Source of the DNA: a virus
Strand: one strand, 5' to 3'
DNA: 29,463 bases
IMG/VR virus record: IMGVR_UViG_3300000116_000026
Coordinates: 10,261-39,723 of that record
This document shows positions 17,461-23,467 of the stretch, in pieces. Made by a program: the position numbers and the translations under genes. Below the pieces are notes generated by a model. It saw only the letters and a list, made by a program, of their open reading frames with translations, ran no database searches and was not told the DNA's origin. Every line of letters begins with the position of its first letter. Positions within the stretch are counted from its first letter, which is position 1.

Positions 17461-17577
17461 CATAAATACTCAATATCAGATATAGAAAATCTTATACCAT
17501 ATGAACGTGACTTATATTTTGCAATGCTGATTAACTTTATAGAAAAACAAAAAGAAGAATCCCAACGGGGCAGGTAA
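17401..17577 (+). CDS. 58-aa tail assembly chaperone partner frame (T-type extension)
   Basis: The frame begins at an ATG overlapping the gp26-like stop (TAATG) and ends right before the tape measure ATG at 17578. It encodes 58 residues, mostly helical: LKDYYQIIFSLVQHH, then SISDIENLIPYERDLYFAML. A short helical frame with a P-Y-x-R/E-R motif just before the tape measure is typical of the second part of tail chaperones. It can be made either as a separate peptide by reinitiation or as the extension of the gp26-like protein through the -1 frameshift. T4 has a separate assembly protein, gp51, with hub functions; homology to it is not claimed. Confidence 0.7.
   Translation: MLCHLTLKDYYQIIFSLVQHHKYSISDIENLIPYERDLYFAMLINFIEKQKEESQRGR
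17461..17468 (+). promoter_or_regulatory. Possible late-type promoter CATAAATA before the tape measure gene
   Basis: One base from TATAAATA, 110 bases before the tape measure ATG and inside the 58-aa frame. It may be coincidence in AT-rich coding sequence. Confidence 0.25.
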
Positions 17578-19434
17578 ATGGCAATTAGTGCAGAAACAGA
17601 AGCAATCTTAGAAAGATTGAAAGCGGAAGGTCAGTTGACTCGTAACAGCGGGGCAAACTCTATTCGATCTGTAAAAATCCAACTTGATCGATTTGAAGGT
17701 ATCTTCAATACTATTTCTGGCAATATTGCTGAACAGACTCAAATGTTAAGAAAGTCTCTTAACATCACGGAAGAAAGTATCGAAGCTCAAAAACGTGCTG
17801 CAGATTTCGCAGAAATTCAACAAAATCAAGTTGATGATGAGAAACCGACAGACACTTCTTCTACAACTGATTCTAAAGAAAAGAGTAAAGGTCTTTTCGA
17901 TATGCTTGCAGGGTTTGGTGGAAGTTTACTTGGACTATTAAAACCAATTTTGATTGGTGGTGCAGGTTTATTTGTAGCTTATAACTTTGCAAAAGGATAC
18001 ATTGATGCAAAAACTGGTGGTGGTTTTACCAAATTTGAAAATGCAATGATCGATACATTTAATAGTGTAGACTGGTCTGCACTTGGTGCATCTTTCATGA
18101 CGTTTGCAAGTAAAGTTCCCGAAGCAATCACATCTATCGTAAACTTTTTATCAGATCCATTGAATGCAATACTCGCAGGCGCAGGACTTACAGCTGCAAC
18201 AATTCTCACAGGTTTTGGTGGAGGCGCACTTGCACGTGGTGTAACACGTGGTATCATCGATGGAGTACTTGGAGGCGGTGGCCGTGATGGTGCAAAGGCA
18301 CCCAAAGGTGGTAAAGGTCTAATGAACCTTAAAAACGTTGCACGTGCCGGCGCATTAGGTATTTTGACAGGCGCACTTGCATACTACGGTGATGATGTTA
18401 AGAATTGGTTACAAAGCGTAGGCGTTCCAGAAGATTGGGCAAAAGTGTCTGTTGATACATTAACCGCTGTTGGAACAGGTGCATCACTTGGTATGATGTT
18501 TGGGCCAGCAGGCGCATTGGTTGGCGCAGCTGCAGGACTTGCATATAGTTTAGGTAAAGGTATTTGGAATTGGTTCAAAGGAAGCAAAGAAGATGCGGAA
18601 AAGAAACTTGAAAAAAGATTAGAACTTGCAGATGCAGCAGAGAATAACCTTGGTGCGTTAGAGAATTATGATGATGCCATATTAAGAGCCGCAAGAATAA
18701 AAAGACCAAACACAGATGGTGCAGTTGGATCTGCAAGTGCATCAGGACTTATGAGTCAGACCGATGCAGAACAACTAGCTCAGGCAGGCAGACTATATGG
18801 TGATGATTTTGATGTTGCATTGGAAAATGCAGCAAGGCCAGATGCAACTGCGAAAGAAATTGTAGAAGTTCAAAAGATGTTGGATCAAGCAACTATTCAA
18901 CATATGAAAGATCGTTATCAGGGGATTCTTGCTCAAAGAGGTCAACTAAGAATGCTTGGGGAAAACCTAGGCGAGATCCAAGATGATCCACTCTACCTTG
19001 AAATGGAAAGACAAATGGATGAACTTAAAGGGTTCATTGAAATGACTAATGGTGAAGATCAAAATTTCATTGATCTTTATCGCATGTTTAGAAATGAAAT
19101 GATGAGTTCTTTCACTGATAGGTTTGATTTGGATGAATATGAAGATATAAAGGGTGATTTGACACCAGAACAAAGACGAATATTTGAAAAACTTCGTGGA
19201 CTGATGGATCCATCTAATGAAATAGGAGCAGTGAGTTCTTTGGGTTCAGCCCAAGCTATGCAACAACTAGCAGACGCTGCAATGGGTAATGGTGGTGGAC
19301 AGGTTGTAATTGGAAAAGTTGGTGGTGATACTTACCAAACGATTCAGAACACAAAGATGGGTGATACTAACTATGCAGAAGTTAAACAGATACAGACTGG
19401 CACTATGTCTTCACACCCATTTGAAGTTGCTTAA
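17578..19434 (+). CDS. gp29: Tail tape measure / hub protein gp29-like
   Basis: A 618-aa protein (T4 gp29 is 590 aa). The N-terminal 95 residues are helical and charged (SVKIQLDRFEGIFNTISGNI). The middle has several hydrophobic Gly/Ala-rich segments (about 105-135, 190-230, 255-275, 300-325), as in tape measures that insert into the host membrane at infection. The last 250 residues are acidic helices ending in a short beta tail (VVIGKVGGDTYQTIQNTKMG). It sets tail length and runs inside the tube. Its position after the chaperone pair and gp54 supports this. It ends convergently with the Fe-S carrier gene; the two stops share four bases (TTAA). Confidence 0.82.
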   Translation: MAISAETEAILERLKAEGQLTRNSGANSIRSVKIQLDRFEGIFNTISGNIAEQTQMLRKSLNITEESIEAQKRAADFAEIQQNQVDDEKPTDTSSTTDSKEKSKGLFDMLAGFGGSLLGLLKPILIGGAGLFVAYNFAKGYIDAKTGGGFTKFENAMIDTFNSVDWSALGASFMTFASKVPEAITSIVNFLSDPLNAILAGAGLTAATILTGFGGGALARGVTRGIIDGVLGGGGRDGAKAPKGGKGLMNLKNVARAGALGILTGALAYYGDDVKNWLQSVGVPEDWAKVSVDTLTAVGTGASLGMMFGPAGALVGAAAGLAYSLGKGIWNWFKGSKEDAEKKLEKRLELADAAENNLGALENYDDAILRAARIKRPNTDGAVGSASASGLMSQTDAEQLAQAGRLYGDDFDVALENAARPDATAKEIVEVQKMLDQATIQHMKDRYQGILAQRGQLRMLGENLGEIQDDPLYLEMERQMDELKGFIEMTNGEDQNFIDLYRMFRNEMMSSFTDRFDLDEYEDIKGDLTPEQRRIFEKLRGLMDPSNEIGAVSSLGSAQAMQQLADAAMGNGGGQVVIGKVGGDTYQTIQNTKMGDTNYAEVKQIQTGTMSSHPFEVA

Positions 19435-19739
19435 ACTGCGAAAGACTCACCACACCCACATGATGCAGTCGCATTTGGATTGACAACTTTGAGATAACTA
19501 CCACCTAGTTCTTGAACGTATTGTACTTCGCATCCAAACAAAAACATTTCAGACATGATATCTACAACAAGAATATCGTCAATGATATCACCTTTAGATG
19601 TATCATCTGTGAAGTCCCACTTATATTGAAACCCAGAACACCCACCACCCTCTACTTGCAAAGAGATGTATTTGGTATCCTTAGTAGATGCCATATTTGT
19701 AAGGTAATTCTTTGCTTCTTCTGATATTGTTAATTTCAT
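19431..19739 (-). CDS. A-type iron-sulfur cluster carrier (IscA/HesB family)
   Basis: Starting at the ATG at 19739, which overlaps the HNH gene by four bases (ATGA), the product is 102 aa beginning MKLTISEEAKNYL. An upstream start at 19754 would add five residues but overlaps the HNH gene more. The three Fe-S ligands of the family are present: C34 in EGGGCSGFQYKW and C94/C96 in SCGCGESF at the C-terminus. Family members pass 2Fe-2S or 4Fe-4S clusters to target enzymes. It is a host-type metabolic gene and may support Fe-S enzymes needed during infection. It ends tail-to-tail with the tape measure gene. Confidence 0.92.
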   Translation of the reverse strand: MKLTISEEAKNYLTNMASTKDTKYISLQVEGGGCSGFQYKWDFTDDTSKGDIIDDILVVDIMSEMFLFGCEVQYVQELGGSYLKVVNPNATASCGCGESFAV

Positions 19740-20245
19740 AAAAATTTTTCCCAACTAGGGTGTTTAATTACAAACTTCTCTAATTGTTTTCGTTTGCGAA
19801 TCAATTCATAATATCCAGGCGCAAATGCTTTGTTTTTTGGATATATAATCTTATCGGACTTCTTGGTGTTACAAGGCCCACACGCTGCTACAATATTTTC
19901 CCAGTTTGTTTTACCACCCCTAGAAACAGGGATGATATGATCCAGAGTTAAATATTTTCTTTCAAACTTTTCAAAACAGTATTGACAAGTATATAGATCT
20001 CTGATATAAAGATTAGTTTTAGAAAAACGAGGTTTCGTTTTTTTACGCATCATGCGTTTCATCATGATGACTGCAGGAACCTTAGTTTCCCAACTAGGGC
20101 TCCTGATCATCCAGTCATCGTACCAATCAAGGACGTGAACTTTATCTAACCACATATATGTTACAGCTTCTTTCCATTTTATAGTACTTAAAGGTATAAA
20201 ACTGATAGGTTGACCATCGGCGTTTAAAACCAGTACATCTGACAT
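19736..20245 (-). CDS. HNH endonuclease domain protein
   Basis: A 169-aa protein. Residues 85-131 are a compact HNH module: zinc Cys pairs CQYC (87, 90) and CGPC (122, 125), with the catalytic DH in LTLDHIIPVSRGGKTNWENI (D102, H103). The N-terminal 80 residues (VLVLNADGQPISFIPLSTIK) are typical of stand-alone HNH proteins found in bacteria and phages rather than intron-homing types. The target is unknown; nicking in recombination, packaging or host-DNA breakdown are options. It shares a four-base overlap with the Fe-S carrier and has its own late-type promoter. Confidence 0.9.
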   Translation of the reverse strand: MSDVLVLNADGQPISFIPLSTIKWKEAVTYMWLDKVHVLDWYDDWMIRSPSWETKVPAVIMMKRMMRKKTKPRFSKTNLYIRDLYTCQYCFEKFERKYLTLDHIIPVSRGGKTNWENIVAACGPCNTKKSDKIIYPKNKAFAPGYYELIRKRKQLEKFVIKHPSWEKFL

Positions 20246-20279
20246 ACGAACAAGTTCTCCCTATGTGATTTCTTGCTGT

Positions 20280-20287
20280 TATTTATG
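20280..20287 (-). promoter_or_regulatory. Late-type promoter CATAAATA for the HNH / Fe-S pair
   Basis: The minus strand reads CATAAATA, one base from the T4 late consensus, and lies 35 bases before the HNH ATG. A GGGAGAA ribosome-binding site follows. The box overlaps nothing essential; it is just downstream of the 36-aa peptide stop at 20293. Confidence 0.5.
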
Positions 20288-20292
20288 GAATA

Positions 20293-20403
20293 CTACCAAG
20301 CTCCAAGGTATGTAATGGTGTATATTGTAAGAAAAGTGGAGAGGAATCCGAACATAATTATGAACGCAATGATTCCTCGAATTAGATCTTTAAAGTCATA
20401 CAT
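20293..20403 (-). CDS. 36-aa single-span membrane peptide
   Basis: The frame encodes MYDFKDLIRG followed by a hydrophobic stretch (IIAFIIMFGFLSTFLTIYTI) and a short tail ending TYLGAW. One membrane helix is clear, with the charged N-terminus probably inside. It overlaps the end of the 68-aa gene by eight bases and continues its operon, which supports translation. I recognise no family; small membrane peptides of phages often act on host envelope functions, but nothing here shows which. Chance ORF remains possible at this length. Confidence 0.5.
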   Translation of the reverse strand: MYDFKDLIRGIIAFIIMFGFLSTFLTIYTITYLGAW

Positions 20404-20602
20404 CTTCGATGTTTTTGTCAAGGATTAATGCCTTTGCTTCTTTGTGGTATCCTTGCCTATGTAATTCCGCCGCCGCTCTTGCTCTGCCTGCTGTTTCACC
20501 TGTTGCAATAATAAAAGCAAACGCTCCAACTAATGATTTTCTGATTACGTCACAAACTTTACAAGTAAAGTTATAAAAATTAGAATGTGTGATAGTAGTC
20601 AT
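20396..20602 (-). CDS. 68-aa host-like small protein next to the DUF1127 gene
   Basis: The ATG at 20602 overlaps the stop of the DUF1127 gene (TAATG), with AAGGGG upstream; an in-frame GTG at 20611 is a less likely start. The C-terminal half (AGRARAAAELHRQGYHKEAK) resembles small bacterial proteins that occur near or share ancestry with DUF1127 proteins. The N-terminus has two Cys (CKVC) and a hydrophobic patch (SLVGAFAFIIATG). Function is not known. The tight coupling suggests it works with the DUF1127 protein. Confidence 0.6.
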   Translation of the reverse strand: MTTITHSNFYNFTCKVCDVIRKSLVGAFAFIIATGETAGRARAAAELHRQGYHKEAKALILDKNIEDV

Positions 20603-20847
20603 TACACCCACCCCTTCAAGTTCTTATTAACTTCTGCTTTATAATGTTCTTCAGCCAAATCTCTGATCATTCCACGATATATTCCCATATCTTTAAGTTC
20701 GTTATCTGAAAGTCTTGATAATTCGTTGATTGTGCTTTTTCTGATTTTTGAGGCTTTTCTTTTGACTGAAATTTCTCTGATGAAGGATGCGATACCTTCT
20801 TGCCATGATTCTATCCATGACGATATTACTAACACCGTGTGTGTCAT
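20602..20847 (-). CDS. DUF1127 (YjiS-like) small protein
   Basis: An 81-aa protein with a strong AGGAGAAT ribosome-binding site. Residues 37-65 carry the DUF1127 signature: KSTINELSRLSDNELKDMGI followed by YRGMIRDLAEE, with the conserved L-S-D-x-E-L-x-D-x-G core. DUF1127 proteins are common in alpha- and gammaproteobacteria; some are linked to RNA metabolism and phosphate or envelope physiology, and they are often arginine-rich. A host-derived regulator is likely. It is first in a three-gene leftward unit (this, the 68-aa protein, the 36-aa membrane peptide) and has an unusual leader (see 20892-20936). Confidence 0.85.
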   Translation of the reverse strand: MTHTVLVISSWIESWQEGIASFIREISVKRKASKIRKSTINELSRLSDNELKDMGIYRGMIRDLAEEHYKAEVNKNLKGWV

Positions 20848-20891
20848 TTTATTCTCCTGTTAAATGTGATAAATGTGATGTGTTAATCCGA

Positions 20892-20937
20892 GTGTAGGCG
20901 ATCTACATTTTACTCCTTTTCCACACATTTATTTAGT
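20892..20937 (-). promoter_or_regulatory. Leader of the DUF1127 unit with late-like box and a start-stop codon pair
   Basis: The minus strand carries ACTAAATA (20937-20930, six of eight late-consensus bases), then AAAAGGAG, four bases, then ATG directly followed by TAG (20908-20903). A stem GTGTGG / CCTACAC (20926-20921 with 20898-20892) could enclose this site; a smaller hairpin TGTAG / CTACA (20907-20903 with 20897-20893) would compete with it. The real DUF1127 start has its own site about 45 bases further on. Confidence 0.4.
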
Positions 20938-21013
20938 ACAGAAGTAGGTAAATAACCCTTACCAATTTGGAATTTCTGCTATGCGATTTCGTCAAGTGTG
21001 ACAATCTGTCAAT

Positions 21014-21040
21014 AAAAAAAGGTCTCCGAAGAGACCTTTG
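21014..21040 (-). terminator. Intrinsic terminator after the phasin-like pair
   Basis: The minus strand forms a perfect stem AAAGGTCTC / GAGACCTTT with a TTCG tetraloop, followed by seven T. It sits right after the 78-aa gene stop at 21043. Confidence 0.9.
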
Positions 21041-21042
21041 AA

Positions 21043-21279
21043 TTAATCTTTTGTATCGTCTCGTTTACTAACGAAACTATACATCTCTTTTGCTTTTTCC
21101 ATGAGTTCTTCTACTGAATACATTTCAGCTATTTTCTGAAACTCTTCCACTTGCATTTTGCCTTGATCCAACATTTTTTCAGCAAACTGTACGTTCATGT
21201 GATACTGTTGATCCATATAGTCTTTTGCAAGTTGCAACATTTCGGAACGGATTTCGAATGGATTTTTGTTAGACATCAT
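21043..21279 (-). CDS. 78-aa phasin-like helical protein
   Basis: An acidic, fully helical protein: NPFEIRSEMLQLAKDYMDQQ, then FAEKMLDQGKMQVEEFQKIA and LMEKAKEMYSFVSK. The pattern of heptad-like hydrophobics resembles phasin-type proteins, which coat polyhydroxyalkanoate granules, but the match by eye is weak and a general coiled-coil is as likely. Its ATG overlaps the stop of the upstream gene (ATGA), so the two are made together, and a terminator follows directly. No catalytic residues are seen. Confidence 0.75.
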   Translation of the reverse strand: MMSNKNPFEIRSEMLQLAKDYMDQQYHMNVQFAEKMLDQGKMQVEEFQKIAEMYSVEELMEKAKEMYSFVSKRDDTKD

Positions 21280-21482
21280 TTCACCACCTTGGCGAGCATC
21301 TCGCCTGTTGCATTAGAAAACTCATTGATTTGTTTAAGGGACGATTTTGTGAATGCAGTTTGAGTGTCGATAAACTCGTTCAAAGGTTTACTGAGTGTTT
21401 CATCTTTTACCCAAGTTGATACCCAACCTCGTTTTGCATTTTGGATTGCGTCAATCCACATGTTAGACATGTATTCGTTCAT
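21276..21482 (-). CDS. 68-aa phasin-like helical protein
   Basis: A helical protein beginning MNEYMSNMWIDAIQNAKRGW. The segment ETLSKPLNEFIDTQTAFTKS with later NEFSNATGEML recalls phasin repeats (hydrophobic and Gln/Thr/Lys alternation). It has an AGGAGAAT ribosome-binding site and an exact late promoter 50 bases upstream. Together with the 78-aa protein it forms a two-gene late unit. A heteromeric helical complex is a fair guess; target and function are unknown. Confidence 0.75.
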   Translation of the reverse strand: MNEYMSNMWIDAIQNAKRGWVSTWVKDETLSKPLNEFIDTQTAFTKSSLKQINEFSNATGEMLAKVVK

Positions 21483-21531
21483 TTGTATTCTCCTGTTTGT
21501 GTGTGTTAAAGAGATATTTACATCTCAAGTG

Positions 21532-21539
21532 TATTTATA
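21532..21539 (-). promoter_or_regulatory. T4-type late promoter TATAAATA for the phasin-like pair
   Basis: An exact TATAAATA on the minus strand, 50 bases before the ATG at 21482. The predicted start is near 21526. Confidence 0.8.
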
Positions 21540-21566
21540 ACACATTATAGATCTTATGTCAAGCCG

Positions 21567-21574
21567 CATAAATA
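21567..21574 (+). promoter_or_regulatory. Late-type promoter CATAAATA for the histone-like gene
   Basis: One base from the late consensus, 46 bases before the ATG at 21620 and divergent from the box at 21532-21539. The predicted start, near 21580, coincides with the start of a hairpin. Confidence 0.5.
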
Positions 21575-21579
21575 GTATT

Positions 21580-21598
21580 AACCCCTCTGGGTTTTTTT
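21580..21598 (+). promoter_or_regulatory. Terminator-shaped hairpin at the predicted 5' end of the histone-like mRNA
   Basis: AACCC / GGGTT with a CTCT loop, followed by a T-run (21592-21598). It lies between a late-type promoter and the gene, so it could protect the mRNA 5' end or act as an attenuator. Confidence 0.5.
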
Positions 21599-21619
21599 AT
21601 TATTATACAGGAGAATATT

Positions 21620-21805
21620 ATGACACTACCGTCACTACATGAACAAATTGAACAAGCGTTTGCAGACTACGTGAAAGAGACTGAGTCCTTTGAAGAGAAA
21701 GGTGTGAAAGCATCTGCTGCACGTGCAAGGAAAGCACTATCAGAAATCTCAAAGCTTGCGAAAGACAGGCGAGCAGAAATTCAGAACGCAAAAAACGCAG
21801 CATAA
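21620..21805 (+). CDS. Histone-H1-like (Hc1-type) small DNA-binding peptide
   Basis: A 61-aa Lys/Ala-rich helical protein: LHEQIEQAFADYVKETESFE, then KASAARARKALSEISKLAKD and RRAEIQNAKN. This arrangement is like the short Hc1/histone-H1-type proteins found in bacteria and in several marine T4-like phages. Such proteins bind DNA without sequence preference; in a phage they could help condense DNA or cover host DNA. It has a good ribosome-binding site (CAGGAGAAT) and is bounded by a terminator shared with the permease gene. Confidence 0.68.
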   Translation: MTLPSLHEQIEQAFADYVKETESFEEKGVKASAARARKALSEISKLAKDRRAEIQNAKNAA

Positions 21806-21837
21806 AAAAAGGGGATCCTAAGATCCCCTTTCTCGTT
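21804..21837. terminator. Bidirectional terminator between histone-like and PiT-like genes
   Basis: The stem AGGGGATC / GATCCCCT with loop CTAA is flanked by A-runs on the left and a T-rich stretch on the right. The T-run is seven long on the minus strand, so it stops the leftward permease transcript well; on the plus strand the tail is shorter (TTTCTCGTTT). Confidence 0.85.
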
Positions 21838-21863
21838 TAGAGTACCGTTTCTACTCTTCTATA

Positions 21864-22835
21864 TTATAATCCGTTTGGAACAATAATATAATGTATCATC
21901 AGAACAAGTGCAACTGATGCACCAAGTCCTACCATCATCTTACCAAAGTCTTTGGCAACCAATGGGAATACTGATTTAGTTTTCTTCTTACCGAAGTACG
22001 TTGCCATTGCAAGTTCTCTACCTGCAAGTAAACCAACAAACACCCAAGTTGTACTCATAGGAATATCATTTAGTTCTTTGAAGAAGTACAGACACAGCCA
22101 ATAGAACAAGTCAATCAGTGTTGCAGATCTCACGTAACGAGTGTTGTGTTTCTCTAATACGATCTTCTGAATCTTACCACCCTTTTCTCTGAACATAAAG
22201 AACAGTCCAGCGACAAATACAAATGATATGAATATCATTAAATCAACTGGTACTTGACGTGGTAAGAATACTGCGATGTTTGCCATGTCATGTGACAACC
22301 ATGTCCACCACAGTCCACCTGTTGCAACCCACTGGGCGATGCGCCAGAACTTCTTATTACTTTCGGTGACTGGTTGAGTCTCATCAAACCACTTACCTGT
22401 ATACTTGTGTATTGCGAACCAAATTGCATATGCAAATGCGGCTGCAACACCATACCCCATGATCGATTTCATAAGCATTTTCTCCAACACGAAAGTTGAA
22501 GCAAATACTGATAAGACCAAAAACGAAGTTGACACTGGTACACCTAGTCTTGTTAGTGCAACTAGGATTGCCGGTGCGGCTGCATGATACCATTGTATTT
22601 CTTGCCAAGGTATTTTGTTTAGTCGTTCGTAACTGATGTCTCCACCATTTACACTCCACCCATACCACAGGGTTGCAAGTAACACTGCACTTGCGGCTGC
22701 CCATAGTGTTCTGTAGTGGAATCTCTCATTGTTTGATGCCATCCATGTGCCGAGAGTTTGCACTGAATCGTTTGCGATAACGGCATACGCCGCCAGTAGG
22801 AACCCAATGAGGCTCCACATGGTAAGTAGTTCCAT
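21864..22835 (-). CDS. PiT-like (PHO4 superfamily) phosphate permease homolog
   Basis: A 323-aa membrane protein with about ten hydrophobic segments. Two half-repeats each carry PiT-like signatures: IANDSVQTLGTW (20-31) and SHDMANIAVFLPR in the second half, where PiT proteins have their paired G-x-ND-x-x-N-x-x-G motifs; and RLGVPVSTSFLVLSVF and IPMSTTWVFVGLLAGREL, matching the paired PVSTTH-like motifs. Known PiT proteins move inorganic phosphate with H+ or Na+. Import of phosphate during infection is inferred; the substrate is unproven because several motif residues differ. It has an AAGGAGA ribosome-binding site, a structured leader and terminators on both sides, so it is an independent unit. 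It looks like a host-derived metabolic gene. Confidence 0.75.
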   Translation of the reverse strand: MELLTMWSLIGFLLAAYAVIANDSVQTLGTWMASNNERFHYRTLWAAASAVLLATLWYGWSVNGGDISYERLNKIPWQEIQWYHAAAPAILVALTRLGVPVSTSFLVLSVFASTFVLEKMLMKSIMGYGVAAAFAYAIWFAIHKYTGKWFDETQPVTESNKKFWRIAQWVATGGLWWTWLSHDMANIAVFLPRQVPVDLMIFISFVFVAGLFFMFREKGGKIQKIVLEKHNTRYVRSATLIDLFYWLCLYFFKELNDIPMSTTWVFVGLLAGRELAMATYFGKKKTKSVFPLVAKDFGKMMVGLGASVALVLMIHYIIVPNGL

Positions 22836-22906
22836 TTCTTTCTCCTTATGCTTGCAGGCTTTACCCCTGCGCTCGCTTGGATGACAAGCGAAACGGACTT
22901 GTCGGG
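22836..22906 (-). promoter_or_regulatory. Structured leader of the PiT-like gene, candidate riboswitch or translational control element
   Basis: Reading the minus strand, three stems can form. H1 is GACAAG / CTTGTC (22903-22898 with 22888-22883). H2 is CGCTTG / CAAGCG (22890-22885 with 22879-22874); H1 and H2 share the CTTG and exclude each other. H3 is GCAGG / CCTGC (22870-22866 with 22858-22854), ending ten bases before the ribosome-binding site AAGGAGA. No known riboswitch consensus was recognised. Confidence 0.5.
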
Positions 22907-22908
22907 AA

Positions 22909-22916
22909 TATTTAGG
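22909..22916 (-). promoter_or_regulatory. Late-like promoter box CCTAAATA for the PiT-like gene
   Basis: Six of eight bases match TATAAATA. A start about six bases on would place the transcript 5' end at the first base of the structured leader. Confidence 0.4.
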
Positions 22917-22946
22917 TTTGACTATAAGAAACTTTAATTTTTAAAA

Positions 22947-22974
22947 CAAAAAAAGGGAGACCAAAGTCTCCCTA
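22947..22974 (-). terminator. Intrinsic terminator after hsp20
   Basis: The minus strand forms AGGGAGAC / GTCTCCCT with a TTTG loop followed by seven T. It lies 23 bases after the hsp20 stop. Confidence 0.9.
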
Positions 22975-22996
22975 ACTGTTCTAGATGTTAATGTTA

Positions 22997-23461
22997 TTAA
23001 CCGTTTAAAACTTCAGCTTTGTTATTGCCATCACCGATGTTAATTTTACGAGGTTTCTTTTCCTCTGGGATTACGTTTTCCAATGAAACAGTCAAGATAC
23101 CATTTTCAAAATCAGCACCCTGTACTACAATAGTATCAGAGAGTGTAAACTTCCTGCGGAATTGTCGAGCTGAAATACCTCTGTGTAGGTAATTCTTTTC
23201 TTCTGATTCTTTATCCCTCTTACCTTCGACAGTAAGTACACCATCTTTGATTTCCACATCAATTTCTGATTGTGAGAAACCAGCTAGAGCAATTTCAATG
23301 ACATAGTTATCATCGTCTACTCTAAAAATGTTGTATGGGGGATAATTTGACTGTTCTGCCGTACCATGCATACGATCTACACGATCTAGTACACGATCAA
23401 ATCCAATAAAAAATGGATCATTTAGTAAGTCGGCATTAAATACTCTACGAGTGGTGTTCAT
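22997..23461 (-). CDS. hsp20: Small heat shock protein Hsp20 (alpha-crystallin family)
   Basis: The start at 23461 gives 154 aa (MNTTRRVFNADLLND...) and has AGGAG eight bases before it; a frame start at 23485 would sit before this site and is rejected. The alpha-crystallin domain spans about residues 38-135: YNIFRVDDDNYVIEIALAGF, SEIDVEIKDGVLTVEGKRD and GADFENGILTVSLEN. The C-terminal I-x-I anchor is INI in PRKINIG. The protein is IbpA-like in domain order. Such ATP-independent chaperones hold unfolding proteins; T4-like marine phages often carry one, perhaps to assist capsid or tail folding. Its leader holds a ROSE-like hairpin. Confidence 0.95.
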   Translation of the reverse strand: MNTTRRVFNADLLNDPFFIGFDRVLDRVDRMHGTAEQSNYPPYNIFRVDDDNYVIEIALAGFSQSEIDVEIKDGVLTVEGKRDKESEEKNYLHRGISARQFRRKFTLSDTIVVQGADFENGILTVSLENVIPEEKKPRKINIGDGNNKAEVLNG

Positions 23462-23467
23462 ATTGCT

